A DNA stretch of 30,454 nt from Candidatus Iainarchaeum sp. (GCA_017608575.1 JAFCFP010000006.1:1-30454); one strand, 5' to 3'; counted from the stretch's first letter, positions 8,251-16,417 are shown. Notes: generated by a model from the letters alone, not told the origin. Numbers and translations: made by a program.

Positions 8251-8391
8251 CTTCAACAATATTTATTGATTCCATAGTTTAAAAACCTTTTCTTCTCGCA
8301 TTCCACACCAAAATCCTGTTTTTTTGCAAGAGTTTTTCCTGCTTAAAAAAACTTTTTTATTTTCATATGTGGCAATAATTATGGTGTTCTT

Positions 8392-9528
8392 TTGCCTCAA
8401 AAAAGCCGCAGACAAAAAAAGAGAGAAAGGGATGAAAAACGCAAGCGGCAGCACCTTAAAAGAATTGGCAGTGGAACCACTTCTTTTGGAAGCAGCCATT
8501 CTTATCCTTATCCAACAAGAACCCATCACGTGATTCCAAAGAAAAAACCTTATCCGCGGGAAATAAAAGAAAAAGTCCTAACAGCATTGACAGAAAAAGC
8601 CAAGGCAGTGAACTCATTCAGGGAATACAGCAAAGTGCGAAGAGCACTTGAAACCGCTTTCAGAAGAGGAGCTCTAACCAAAAGCCAAGCCGAACAAATA
8701 AAAACAGCACTAAAGCCATTTGAAGAAAAACTCAAAGCAAAAAAAGCCCCACCAACACAAACAGTCCAAAGAAATGGAACAGGCAAACCAAAAACAGAGC
8801 CAGCGCTCAGACAACCACAAACCAGTGCAGCAATAAAAAGAAGCCCAAAGCATGAACGCTCAAGGGTTTTTGGAGTAAAGCTTTCATGGCTCGAACCAAA
8901 GCTTGAAAAAAAGGCAGAAGAAATAATTGAAGAACACCAAAAAAGACAGGCGCGAAAAAACCCCTTTGGTTTTCAGCGTGAAATAAGCCACTGGGAAGCA
9001 GTTAACAGAGCATACGGTGCTTACCTACAAGGAACCTTCTTCGAACCATTATGGAAGGTTTATTTCCACAATGCCTTAAGCAATGTGAGAAAAGTTGAAG
9101 AAAAAGCCAGAAGCTGGCTTTCGTCTGCAGATGAAAGCACAGTGCAAAGAGTTCAAAGGCATTTTAACTGGAAAACATTTCACGTTGGAATGGACAAAGC
9201 AATAAGGCATTTTGGAGAAGAAAACCTTAAAGCACTTGCAAGAATGGCCAAAAACGCAAAAAAAGCAGGCACAAAATTCTCCGAGTTTACTCCCCTCGAG
9301 GACCACATTGAAATAACATTTGGAAGGGATTGGAAAAAAACAAGAATTGCAATTGAGGGAATGGAAAACGGAAAAATAACAAAACTCGGAACTCCACTCA
9401 AATATGATATGCAATGGCTTGACTTAATGGGCCCGGGCGAAATTAAACTCCTAGAAAAAGAAGAAAAAACACCTGAAAAGCAAAGAGAATTCAGGGAAGC
9501 AATGGACTTTCTGAACAGCTTAGTTTAA
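8392..9528 (+). CDS. Basic helical protein, function unknown
   Basis: This 378-residue protein starts at a TTG preceded by GGTG with a 5-nt spacer; no in-frame ATG fits better. Residues 1-25 are almost entirely Lys, Arg and Gln, suggesting nucleic-acid or ribosome contact. A Pro/Ser/Thr-rich stretch follows. A helical domain at about residues 52-105 and a long helical domain at about residues 160-378 complete the protein, with several Trp-containing helices such as HWEAVNRAYGAYLQGTF. No TM segment is present. I do not recognise the family. It sits between the two TM/Rossmann-like paralogs on the opposite strand, the second of which converges with it at an 18-bp spacing. Confidence 0.65.
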   Translation: MPQKSRRQKKRERDEKRKRQHLKRIGSGTTSFGSSHSYPYPTRTHHVIPKKKPYPREIKEKVLTALTEKAKAVNSFREYSKVRRALETAFRRGALTKSQAEQIKTALKPFEEKLKAKKAPPTQTVQRNGTGKPKTEPALRQPQTSAAIKRSPKHERSRVFGVKLSWLEPKLEKKAEEIIEEHQKRQARKNPFGFQREISHWEAVNRAYGAYLQGTFFEPLWKVYFHNALSNVRKVEEKARSWLSSADESTVQRVQRHFNWKTFHVGMDKAIRHFGEENLKALARMAKNAKKAGTKFSEFTPLEDHIEITFGRDWKKTRIAIEGMENGKITKLGTPLKYDMQWLDLMGPGEIKLLEKEEKTPEKQREFREAMDFLNSLV

Positions 9529-9546
9529 CCAAAACAAAAGCAACAA

Positions 9547-10512
9547 TCAACCATAAACCATTGCCAAGTACATGTTTTCAAGTAGTGAAGTGTAACGGTG
9601 TTGTGGTGAAATTTCTTCATTCAAAAAATACTCCGGCGGCAAAGCGTAATAGGCAACGTTTTGTCCCATTCTCAACCCAAAAAGCCTTGACTTTGAATTG
9701 GTAATAATTAAAGGCAAATTATTCCCATAATTCTCTCCATTGACAACAAAATTGCTCAAAAAATCAATTGTCATAACAATTGTACTAGTGCCAGTATTAA
9801 GCGGTTTCACAATTGCAAAATCCTCTCCCTTGGTTATGCAAAACTGGTTGCCTGAACCAAACCCATATACAAGCCTGTTGTCAGTGGAAACAGGGTTAAG
9901 CAAGCCAACACAGTTTTCGCCTTCTTCACGGCATTGGCGTAATGCACAATAATTTCCAATGTATTCAACACCTAACAGTTTATCCAACCGCACAGCCTTG
10001 TTTTCAAACTTTCTCGCCCAAGGACCAATTATTTTATGCTCTGCATTGGAGTCAACTGAAATTTCATCCTCGTGCAAAAAATTCTTTGAATCAACAAGTT
10101 CAGTGCCAGCATCACCAGTCCAAACAAGCTTGCCGCCAAAATTAGCATAATCAATAAACATTTTAACCTTCTCAGTGCTCATTTTCTTGCATTTTTCAAC
10201 AATAACCAAGTCATACTCTTTAAGGTTGCCAGCATTAACATACTCAATATTCAACAAAGTGGGCCTCACTCCAAGGCTTCTCGGATTAGCCATTTTTTGC
10301 TGCAACAATTCAGGGCTACCCAAGCCGGATTCACCGAAAACAACTGCAACCTTTGGCCGCCCCATGATTCCGTAATAAGCATCACACCACCCAGGAATAA
10401 CAGAACAACGCATTGTGCCAGTCCAAGTTAGAACAAACAATAGAACAAAAACAAGCACTAAAAGAACCATTACATGAATAGCATCCCTTACAAGGTTCCT
10501 GTCCAAAAACAT
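9547..10512 (-). CDS. Membrane-anchored Rossmann/GATase-like protein (paralog B)
   Basis: A 321-residue protein with a TM helix at about residues 10-33 (VMVLLVLVFVLLFVLTWTG) and an extracytoplasmic domain. It opens with PKVAVVFGESG and contains LKEYDLVIVEKCK and YANFGGKLVWTGDAG. These are the same landmarks in the same order as in the protein encoded at 7321-8145, so the two are paralogs by architecture. Cys residues near 36, 43 and 205-220 could form disulfides. No catalytic triad is obvious. The ATG at 10512 lies 18 nt after TTATAAA and lacks a ribosome binding site, so it is probably leaderless; the upstream GTG at 10524 is less likely. It is divergent from secG. Confidence 0.7.
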   Translation of the reverse strand: MFLDRNLVRDAIHVMVLLVLVFVLLFVLTWTGTMRCSVIPGWCDAYYGIMGRPKVAVVFGESGLGSPELLQQKMANPRSLGVRPTLLNIEYVNAGNLKEYDLVIVEKCKKMSTEKVKMFIDYANFGGKLVWTGDAGTELVDSKNFLHEDEISVDSNAEHKIIGPWARKFENKAVRLDKLLGVEYIGNYCALRQCREEGENCVGLLNPVSTDNRLVYGFGSGNQFCITKGEDFAIVKPLNTGTSTIVMTIDFLSNFVVNGENYGNNLPLIITNSKSRLFGLRMGQNVAYYALPPEYFLNEEISPQHRYTSLLENMYLAMVYG

Positions 10513-10530
10513 TGCAACCAACACAAAAAA

Positions 10531-10537
10531 TTTATAA
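10531..10537 (-). promoter_or_regulatory. TATA box for the TM/Rossmann paralog B gene
   Basis: TTATAAA on the minus strand, 18 nt before the ATG at 10512, which fits a leaderless or nearly leaderless transcript. Confidence 0.5.
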
Positions 10538-10586
10538 TTCCTCGCATTTAATATTATTGTATTGAGACTTTAAAAAGGTAATCAAA

Positions 10587-10754
10587 ATGGTGAAATTAAT
10601 AAAAGGAAAGAGAACAACAGGTCCAAGTTCAGCCATTGGATTAATGAGGTTTTTTGACGCTGACACAAAATCCCCAAAGCTATCCCCAGAATTTATAATG
10701 GGAGCAATATTTGTAGTAATCGCTTTAGTGCTCATTGCAAGAATCATATTCTAA
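10587..10754 (+). CDS. secG: Preprotein translocase subunit SecG / Sec61-beta
   Basis: A 55-residue tail-anchored protein. It has the conserved GPSSAIGLMRFFDADTKSPK segment of archaeal Sec61-beta, then PEFIMGA leading into one C-terminal TM helix (IFVVIALVLIARIIF). Sec61-beta sits beside SecY/SecE in the protein-conducting channel. Length and order match the family. The ATG is preceded by GGTAATC, close to the GGTGATC ribosome binding site, with a 3-nt spacer. An AT-rich TTTAATATTA about 31-40 bp upstream is the likely TATA element. The gene converges with ileS with an 8-bp gap. Confidence 0.92.
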   Translation: MVKLIKGKRTTGPSSAIGLMRFFDADTKSPKLSPEFIMGAIFVVIALVLIARIIF

Positions 10755-10762
10755 TTTCTTTT

Positions 10763-13633
10763 TTATTCCTTTAATTCAATGAAAAAAGAGCGCTCTAACA
10801 ATTTTTTCAATTCGCCCTTTTTTTCCTTCAAGCAAGTGTTTGTTTCCATTTCAAGTTTTTTGGAAAACTTTTTAAGAAAAACTGCATCGCTTGAAGAAAT
10901 AAAAAGAGTTGCTTTTTGTCCGGGCATTAAGCCTTTTTCCTTTCGCATTGATTGAATCTTGCGAACCAATTCGCGGAATTCCGCTTCATCAAACAATTCA
11001 GGGGAACGCACTGTCTCCAAAAAAACCTCAACACCCACATCAAGTTTTTTTGAAGCAAACTCGCCTCTTGGTGCACTAGAGCTTTCACGCACTTCCATTA
11101 CATTGCCCATTGTTGCAACAACGCTTTTAAGGTTCTTAATCTCATTGCCTTTTTTTGTTTTAATTACAACCGATTTAAGAGGCCATCTCCTCCGCAATGA
11201 ATTCTCTTCCCTTAAAGCCAGCACTGCTTGAACAACTCCAAGCACTAAATCCATTTCCTTTTCCAATTCCAAATCAATAAATTTTTCACTAGCTTCAGGC
11301 AAGGAATGCAAATGAATGCTTTCCTCTTTCAAAGAACCCTTGAATTCCAAGTACACAAACTCAACGATATGTGGAACAATCGGCGCACTCAACTTAAGCA
11401 AGTCAAACAAAACAGAACTCATTAATCCTGACAACAATTCTTTTTCAGAATCAATTCTGCCGCGAATGAGTTTAATGTAAGTCCTGCTCAAATCCTCCAA
11501 TACAAATTTTTCAATCGCTGAAACCGCTTCATAAAATTTGTAAGAATTAAAAGCATTCAACACTTTTACTGAAAGTGAATTAATTCTGCTTAAAATCCAA
11601 CGGTCCTCTGCTTTCAACCTGGAAAAATCAATCTCTGTTTTGCCAAAATCAATATTCAAATAAAGCGAAGCAAAATTGAAAGAATTCCAAAAAATGTTAA
11701 AAAATCGCTTAATGTCATTAAAAAAACGCCAGTCAAAGTGCAAGTCATCTCCTCTTGAATTCTGCACAATATAATAACGCAAATAATCACGGTTGTATTT
11801 TTCAATCACTTCCCTTGGTGTTACAACATTGCCCTTGCTCTTGCTCATTTTTTCCCTTTTGTCCACATCCAAAACCATGCCATGGGTTGCAATGTTTTTA
11901 AATGGCGCGCAATCAAAACAAATAACGCTTGTAATCAACTGCGAATTCCACCAGCCACGGAATTGATCAGTGCCCTCCAAATTGAAATCCGCTGGCCAAA
12001 ACTTGCCAAATAACACTGAATCCTGTGGAAACCCGAGAGCCGCCCAGCTTGAAACACCTGAATCAAACCACACATCCAATACCTCTGGAACACGCTTCAT
12101 TGTTCCACCGCAATCACACTCGAATTCAATGGCATCAATGTATGGCTTGTGCAAATCAATTCCTTGAGGCACACTTGCTTTTTTTGCCAGCTCTGAAAGA
12201 GAGCCAAAAACCTCAATTCTCTCGCACTTATTGCATTTCCAAATAGGCAAAGGCGTACCCCAATACCTGTTCCTTGAAACCGGCCAGTCACTCAGTGATT
12301 CAAGCCAGTTATGCATTCTTGTCTGCATCCATTCAGGAACCCAGTTCACTTTTTTGTTTTCATCTATTAGTTTTTGCTGGATTTCACTAACTTTAAAAAA
12401 CCACTGCGGTGTAGAAATCATCAACAATGGAGACTTGCACCGCCAGCAAACAGGGTAATCATGGGTATAAGGGTGCCTGTAAACCAAGTGCTCTGATTTT
12501 TCCAAATCGGAAACAATTTCACTGTCAACAACTCGTGCAATCTTGCCGGCATATTTTCCAGCTTCCTTTGTCATTGCACCATTCAATGAAACAGGACTTA
12601 ACGCAGGCAAGCCATTTTTTTGCCCAACCTCAAAATCCTCGCGTCCATGTCCTGGAGCCACATGCACCAAGCCAGTGCCTTCATCCAAATTAACATAGCG
12701 TTCGCTTAAAACAACACGATAAGCGCCTTTTAATTCCTCTTTTGAAAAAGCAAGGTTTTTTGAAAGTGGGTTTTCATACTCCATTCCCTCTAATTCTTTG
12801 CCTTGAACGGTTTTTTCAATTGTATAACCTGCTTCCAGTGCATCCATTAATTCCTGCACTTTTTCCTCTGCAATAATCCATGTTTCCCCATTGCTCATTT
12901 TGACAAAAGCATACAAAAATTTTGGGTGAACCATTATTCCAGTGTTAGCCGGCAGAGTCCAAGGCGTAGTAGTCCAAATAACAAAAAACGTTTTCTCAAA
13001 ACCCTTAACCGGAAACTTCACATAAACAGCTTCATCGGTTTGCTTAACGTATTCAATTTCATTGTATGCAACAGCAGTGCCACAATGCGGGCAAACATGC
13101 ACTGAATACTTTCCCAAATACAGCAATCCTTTTTCCTCTGCCTTTTTAAAAGTCCACCAAATTGCTTCAATGTATTCGTTCCGCAGCGTGAGATAAGGGT
13201 TCTCCCAATCCATCCACACGCCCAAATCCTCAAATTCAGCATTCATTGAATCAATAAATTGAGTTGCATACTTTCTGCATTCTTCAACAAATTCAGCAAT
13301 TCCAAACCTTTCAATCTCTTGTTTTTCCTTAAAACCAAGCTGTTTTTCAACACGGTTTTCAATTGGCAAGCCATGTGTATCATAACCCGGCCTGTCAAAA
13401 ACATTAAAGCCCTGCATTCTCTTGGAACGCAAGGCTACATCCTTCAATATTTTATTCAACGCTGTACCCATGTGAATGTGGCCAGTTGCATAAGGCGGTC
13501 CATCCATAAAATAAAAATGCTTCTCGCTTTCAGAGTTCTTTAAACGCGCTTTTTTTGGAATGCCGTGCTTTTTCCAAAAAGCCTTTATTTTGTTTTCCTC
13601 TTCAAGCGAGTAATGCTTCAACAGTTTGCCCAT
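10763..13633 (-). CDS. ileS: Isoleucyl-tRNA synthetase
   Basis: This class Ia synthetase of about 956 residues charges tRNA-Ile. The HIGH signature reads HIHMG (about residues 52-56) within PPYATGHIHMGTALN, and the KMSKS loop is intact at about residue 594 (EKMSKSKGN). An editing (CP1) domain with the TTTPWTLPANT signature lies between them. A CPHCG pair and a second CxxC-type zinc site (CNKCERIE, CDCGGT) are visible. The C-terminal anticodon-binding domain is complete. I start at the ATG at 13633 (MGKLLKHYSLEEEN) because it begins the conserved N-terminus; the open frame continues to 13678. Archaeal IleS must charge both the GAU tRNA and an AUA-reading tRNA, and here a tRNA-Ile(UAU) lies about 0.8 kb upstream on the same strand. 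Confidence 0.96.
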   Translation of the reverse strand: MGKLLKHYSLEEENKIKAFWKKHGIPKKARLKNSESEKHFYFMDGPPYATGHIHMGTALNKILKDVALRSKRMQGFNVFDRPGYDTHGLPIENRVEKQLGFKEKQEIERFGIAEFVEECRKYATQFIDSMNAEFEDLGVWMDWENPYLTLRNEYIEAIWWTFKKAEEKGLLYLGKYSVHVCPHCGTAVAYNEIEYVKQTDEAVYVKFPVKGFEKTFFVIWTTTPWTLPANTGIMVHPKFLYAFVKMSNGETWIIAEEKVQELMDALEAGYTIEKTVQGKELEGMEYENPLSKNLAFSKEELKGAYRVVLSERYVNLDEGTGLVHVAPGHGREDFEVGQKNGLPALSPVSLNGAMTKEAGKYAGKIARVVDSEIVSDLEKSEHLVYRHPYTHDYPVCWRCKSPLLMISTPQWFFKVSEIQQKLIDENKKVNWVPEWMQTRMHNWLESLSDWPVSRNRYWGTPLPIWKCNKCERIEVFGSLSELAKKASVPQGIDLHKPYIDAIEFECDCGGTMKRVPEVLDVWFDSGVSSWAALGFPQDSVLFGKFWPADFNLEGTDQFRGWWNSQLITSVICFDCAPFKNIATHGMVLDVDKREKMSKSKGNVVTPREVIEKYNRDYLRYYIVQNSRGDDLHFDWRFFNDIKRFFNIFWNSFNFASLYLNIDFGKTEIDFSRLKAEDRWILSRINSLSVKVLNAFNSYKFYEAVSAIEKFVLEDLSRTYIKLIRGRIDSEKELLSGLMSSVLFDLLKLSAPIVPHIVEFVYLEFKGSLKEESIHLHSLPEASEKFIDLELEKEMDLVLGVVQAVLALREENSLRRRWPLKSVVIKTKKGNEIKNLKSVVATMGNVMEVRESSSAPRGEFASKKLDVGVEVFLETVRSPELFDEAEFRELVRKIQSMRKEKGLMPGQKATLFISSSDAVFLKKFSKKLEMETNTCLKEKKGELKKLLERSFFIELKE

Positions 13634-13742
13634 GAAAACCACTACCATAAAAAAATTCAAGCCGCTCAATTGAGCCATTAAAAGCAGCCTGTATTTCTAA
13701 ATGTGTGCCCACAAAAAGTTTTAAATTTTGTGATTTCTGCGA

Positions 13743-14006
13743 TTAAGGGCGATAAAAGTCCAAAACAATTGGTTTATCACGCTTGGAAGTTCTTTGCTGT
13801 TTTTTTAAAGCAAAAGCCATTAAAAGCAAGCCAGCAAAACTCAAAAAAATCACCCAAACCGCAAAACCAGAAAAACAAGCAAGGTCAAAAGAACTCAGCC
13901 CACTGCTTTCATTCTGCTGGCAACAAGAAATGCCATTAAAAGCAATCCAAAAGCCAGCAAAAATAAAAATTAATGCAAAAACCCTTAAAGCCTTAAAAGC
14001 ATTCAT
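13743..14006 (-). CDS. Small membrane protein with two TM helices
   Basis: This protein of 87 residues starts with MNAFKALRVFALIFIFAGFW, giving a first TM helix at about residues 7-25. A short loop holding a Cys pair (ISCCQQNESSG) follows, then a second helix (FAVWVIFLSFAGLLLMAFAL) and a basic C-terminal tail. An open frame extends 50 codons upstream. However, a TATA box ending 25 nt before the ATG at 14006 places the transcription start at this codon, so I take it as a leaderless gene. The function is unknown. It lies upstream of ileS on the same strand, 109 bp away. Confidence 0.6.
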   Translation of the reverse strand: MNAFKALRVFALIFIFAGFWIAFNGISCCQQNESSGLSSFDLACFSGFAVWVIFLSFAGLLLMAFALKKQQRTSKRDKPIVLDFYRP

Positions 14007-14031
14007 AATGCTAATAAAAAAAAAGTAAAAG

Positions 14032-14039
14032 TATTTAAA
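14032..14039 (-). promoter_or_regulatory. TATA box for the small membrane protein gene
   Basis: TTTAAATA on the minus strand, 25 nt before the ATG at 14006. It decides the start of that gene. Confidence 0.6.
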
Positions 14040-14082
14040 CCAACACCAACCAACAAATATTAAGTAAACAAAAGGTGAAGAA

Positions 14083-14364
14083 ATGCCAAAAAGAAGAAAG
14101 GGAAACATTATAAGAAAAGGAAGAAAATCTGAAAACCCGCGCAGGATTGTCCACAATTATTTGCGCAAAGCATGTGGGCATTTCTGTGGAATGCCCTCAA
14201 AAACACCGCCCAAAGCGTTTGCTGACTCGCTTATTGCAGCAATAAGAGGCAACCATATAAGCAAAGCCAATGCCTTGCACTTTCTACCAGAACAAGCAAA
14301 ACGCTTGGGTTTAACCAGCAAACAAGTGGGAATAATTAAATCCATTGTGGAAAAAGAAATATAA
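14083..14364 (+). CDS. Small basic protein, function unknown
   Basis: This protein of 93 residues is very basic at its N-terminus (PKRRKGNIIRKGRKSENPRR). It continues with a Cys/His segment (ACGHFCGMP) and ends with two helices, including a helix-turn-helix-like stretch ISKANALHFLPEQAKRLGLT. The start ATG is preceded by AAAGGTGAAGAA, so a GGTG ribosome binding site supports it, and an AAATATTAAG element upstream may be the promoter. It could bind DNA or RNA, but I recognise no family. It converges with the tRNA-Ile gene, 17 bp away. Confidence 0.6.
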   Translation: MPKRRKGNIIRKGRKSENPRRIVHNYLRKACGHFCGMPSKTPPKAFADSLIAAIRGNHISKANALHFLPEQAKRLGLTSKQVGIIKSIVEKEI

Positions 14365-14381
14365 ACAATCAAGCCCCAAAG

Positions 14382-14455
14382 TGGGCACGGGAGGATTTGA
14401 ACCCCCGACCGATGGTGTATAAGACCATTGCTCTGCCGGACTGAGCTACGTGCCC
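14382..14455 (-). tRNA. tRNA-Ile with anticodon UAU
   Basis: A 74-nt cloverleaf folds completely. The acceptor stem is GGGCACG/CGTGCCC with discriminator A. The D-stem is GCTC/GAGC with a 9-nt loop. The anticodon stem is ATGGT/ACCAT around the loop CTTATAC, the variable loop has five nt, and the T-stem is GGGGG/CCTCC around TTCAAAT. The anticodon is UAU, which reads AUA (Ile). CCA is not encoded and there is no intron. Most archaea instead read AUA with a CAU tRNA carrying agmatidine. AUA is common in this window; for example, four of the eight Ile codons in secG are ATA. Confidence 0.93.
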
Positions 14456-14546
14456 TCTAATTCAATGCAGTTGCCTAAAGCAATTACATCAAATGCAATA
14501 ATTAAATAAAAGAAAAGAATAAAAAAAGCAACAATTTTTACGCGGG

Positions 14547-14894
14547 TTACTGCTGTTCTGTTTCGCTTAAATTGTTGGATTCATTCACTTCAGTAATTTC
14601 CTGTTCTGCTTCCTTTAATTCACCATAACGGCCAATGTTCAACCTTAGAGAATTCTTGAACAGTGAAGTGTAACCATTCACTATATTGTATGTTTTTCCA
14701 TCCTGGACTTTTTCAATGTCATCATCCCACAACGTAAGCAACACTGTACCAGTTGCATCTCCAACAACCGCTTCAGTTACCTTGTGCGTGGAATCATCGA
14801 GCTTGGATGTTACCTCTCTCACTTCGTTTTTTCTCAAAGCCTTCACTGTAATGTTGACCTTTTTTTGGTATGGCCTCAATTGTTCGACATTCAT
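14547..14894 (-). CDS. RPA-like OB-fold single-stranded DNA-binding protein
   Basis: A 115-residue single OB-fold protein. The sequence VNITVKALRKNEVREV gives strand 1, and VVGDATGTVLLTLWDDDIE is the signature of archaeal RPA/SOSS-B-like OB domains. YNIVNGYTSLFKNSLRLNIGRYG gives the later strands. The last 20 residues are acidic and probably disordered (TEVNESNNLSETEQQ), as in the C-terminal tails of SSB-type proteins that recruit partners. It would bind ssDNA in repair and replication. The start is fixed by AAAGGAGG eight bases before the ATG. A TATA box (TTTAAATA) lies about 70 bp upstream, and the leader contains an inverted repeat. Confidence 0.85.
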   Translation of the reverse strand: MNVEQLRPYQKKVNITVKALRKNEVREVTSKLDDSTHKVTEAVVGDATGTVLLTLWDDDIEKVQDGKTYNIVNGYTSLFKNSLRLNIGRYGELKEAEQEITEVNESNNLSETEQQ

Positions 14895-14922
14895 TAAAAT
14901 TTCCTCCTTTTGAAAGTTTTCA

Positions 14923-14940
14923 TTGTGTGGCTGTACACAA
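14923..14940. repeat. Imperfect palindrome in the OB-protein gene leader
   Basis: TTGTGT and ACACAA are separated by GGCTGT, between the TATA box and the ribosome binding site of the OB-fold gene. It may be an operator or a small 5' UTR stem. Confidence 0.3.
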
Positions 14941-15016
14941 CAGTAAAACCCTTGCGGGAATATTTATTTAAAATTGACGGAGCCAGAAAAAGGAATAAAA
15001 AAAATAAAAAAAAGAA

Positions 15017-15037
15017 AAAGGGAAGAAAAAACCCTTT
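15017..15037 (-). terminator. Hairpin plus T-tract at the end of the MscS-like gene
   Basis: AAAGGG and CCCTTT are separated by 9 nt; the stem overlaps the TAA stop. On the minus strand it is followed by long T-runs (TTCTTTTTTTTATTTTTTTT). Confidence 0.5.
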
Positions 15038-15743
15038 ACCTTCTTTTCTTTTTTGGAACTGTTGTTTTCTCAAAGTCTTTTACAAGTGATTTTGCTTCAT
15101 CTTTCAATGCAAGACCAAAGGAAATTCCTATAACAATAGCAGCAGTGAACACTATGGCAGTGAATGCAACCATGAAAATGTTTTCAAGGATTGCCACGTT
15201 CACTAAGCCGTTTGGAAAATGTGGGCTAACTGTACTGCCAAAACCGATTATTACTGAAAGATAAATAATGATTAACTCTGTAGCAATTGCCAGTGTTTTC
15301 CTGAACTTTAGTGTTGTCACTTCAATGAAGTTCCTAACATAGCGCGCAAACAGCAAACCCAAAATTACAATTATTGCCACTTTGATAAGGTTCACTACAA
15401 ATTCTCCAATCACTATCAATAGATCCTTGAGAACAGCAAAGTTCAGGGATGCTGCTGCCTGTGTAAGGAACACGGCAAAAATCAGCCATTTTACAATTGT
15501 TCCAAGCACAACCGCAATAGTATGGCCACCGATTGCATGGCTGAGGTTCTGTTCTTCAATCCATTCATCAATTCTCGTGCTTTCCACCAGCTTTCTCACA
15601 ACCCAGCCAAAAACAACACCAATAAAATATCCAACAATAATGAACAGCACTGCAAGCACTGCACTTGGAAAAACATCGTACATATAGCGGACTGTGCCTG
15701 TTGTAATATTGTTAACAGCACTTGAAATCATATCCAACCACAT
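15036..15743 (-). CDS. MscS/TM-helix-repeat-type membrane protein
   Basis: This 235-residue protein has five hydrophobic helices (about residues 24-50, 77-97, 110-135, 152-175 and 190-215) and a lysine-rich C-terminal tail (VPKKKRR). The first two thirds follow the pattern of the conserved TM-helix repeat (PF05552-like): long Val/Ile helices with GYFIGVVFG and the loop STRIDEWIEEQ. Proteins with this repeat are related to the pore region of small-conductance mechanosensitive channels, but the cytoplasmic MscS beta-domain is absent, so channel activity is inference. The start is fixed by GAGGTGAT three bases before the ATG. The promoter is a TTTAAATA box at 15776 that belongs to an 18-bp duplicated sequence. 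Confidence 0.75.
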   Translation of the reverse strand: MWLDMISSAVNNITTGTVRYMYDVFPSAVLAVLFIIVGYFIGVVFGWVVRKLVESTRIDEWIEEQNLSHAIGGHTIAVVLGTIVKWLIFAVFLTQAAASLNFAVLKDLLIVIGEFVVNLIKVAIIVILGLLFARYVRNFIEVTTLKFRKTLAIATELIIIYLSVIIGFGSTVSPHFPNGLVNVAILENIFMVAFTAIVFTAAIVIGISFGLALKDEAKSLVKDFEKTTVPKKKRR

Positions 15744-15775
15744 AATATCACCTCACACTAAAAACAGCATTCTCC

Positions 15776-15783
15776 TATTTAAA
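15776..15783 (-). promoter_or_regulatory. TATA box for the MscS-like gene
   Basis: TTTAAATA on the minus strand, 32 nt before the ATG, leaving a short leader that holds the GAGGTGAT ribosome binding site. It is part of a direct repeat. Confidence 0.55.
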
Positions 15784-15820
15784 TCTTTTCATTGGCTTGT
15801 TTTATTTAAATCTTTTCATT
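15776..15820. repeat. 18-bp direct repeat spanning a promoter and a gene end
   Basis: TATTTAAATCTTTTCATT occurs at 15776-15793 and 15803-15820, 27 bp apart. The first copy is the promoter of the MscS-like gene. The second encodes the last five codons and stop (MKRFK) of the P-loop kinase gene. Confidence 0.7.
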
Positions 15821-16329
15821 AACGCTTTTACCCTGCTTTCAAGATCTAAAAGCGTTGAATTGTTTTCAATGACAAAGTCAGCGGCCTTTAAAACATTGCT
15901 CAAACCCTTCCTTTCAATATCATCCTTATCCCTGGTAAAAAAATCCTTTGAATCAACTGGGTCAAGCTCTGTGCGCCTTTCAAACCGTTTTGAATCAAGC
16001 GCTTCCACTCGCACAATAAAAAAACGCGAAGCCATTTGCTCCAAGGGCTTTAATTCCTCCAAAGACCTCGCACCAGTAACAACAACTCTTTCATGCCCTT
16101 TCAACAATTGAGCCATTTTTTCCCCAAAAACACCCATTCCAAATTTTGCACGCATTTGGTTTCCAAAAGAATACGCGTTCTCTTTGGTTGCAGGAATGCC
16201 CTGCTCTTCCATTAAAGGAATCATTACATTCCTGAAAAAATCAAAATGAACAAAGCCCTCTTTTTCAAAAAAGCCAGCAACTGTATCCTTGCCACTGCGA
16301 GCAAGGCCAACAACTACAACAACAAGCAT
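15802..16329 (-). CDS. P-loop kinase, dephospho-CoA kinase / UPF0200-like
   Basis: This 175-residue protein has the nucleoside/dephospho-CoA kinase fold. Its P-loop GLARSGKDT is at residues 8-16. A lid-like segment contains DFFTRDKDDIERKGLSNV, followed by the final strand AADFVIENN, as in CoaE and the archaeal UPF0200 NMP-kinase family. The middle strand ERVVVTGARSLEEL fits the Walker B position. Archaea generally lack bacterial-type CoaE activity genes, and UPF0200 members have no agreed substrate, so the substrate remains open. The ATG at 16329 is the only sensible start because the first strand (LVVVVVGLA) begins directly after it. It is co-directional with the thermosome gene upstream, but a hairpin and T-tract lie between them. 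Confidence 0.75.
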   Translation of the reverse strand: MLVVVVVGLARSGKDTVAGFFEKEGFVHFDFFRNVMIPLMEEQGIPATKENAYSFGNQMRAKFGMGVFGEKMAQLLKGHERVVVTGARSLEELKPLEQMASRFFIVRVEALDSKRFERRTELDPVDSKDFFTRDKDDIERKGLSNVLKAADFVIENNSTLLDLESRVKALMKRFK

Positions 16330-16393
16330 TCAAACCAGAAGAATTAAAACAAAAGAAAATAAAAAAATAAGCAAAAAGAAAAAAAAGGAAAAA

Positions 16394-16417
16394 GGAATGG
16401 AATTACATTTCCATTCC
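16394..16417 (-). terminator. Hairpin plus T-tract around the thermosome stop codon
   Basis: GGAATGGAA and TTCCATTCC form a perfect 9-bp stem whose 6-nt loop contains the stop codon. On the minus strand it is followed by TTTTTCCTTTTTTTTC. Confidence 0.6.

Noticed and set aside
13018..13242. Small minus-strand ORF inside ileS in a second frame
   Set aside because: It is a shadow of the conserved ileS sequence with no start signal of its own.
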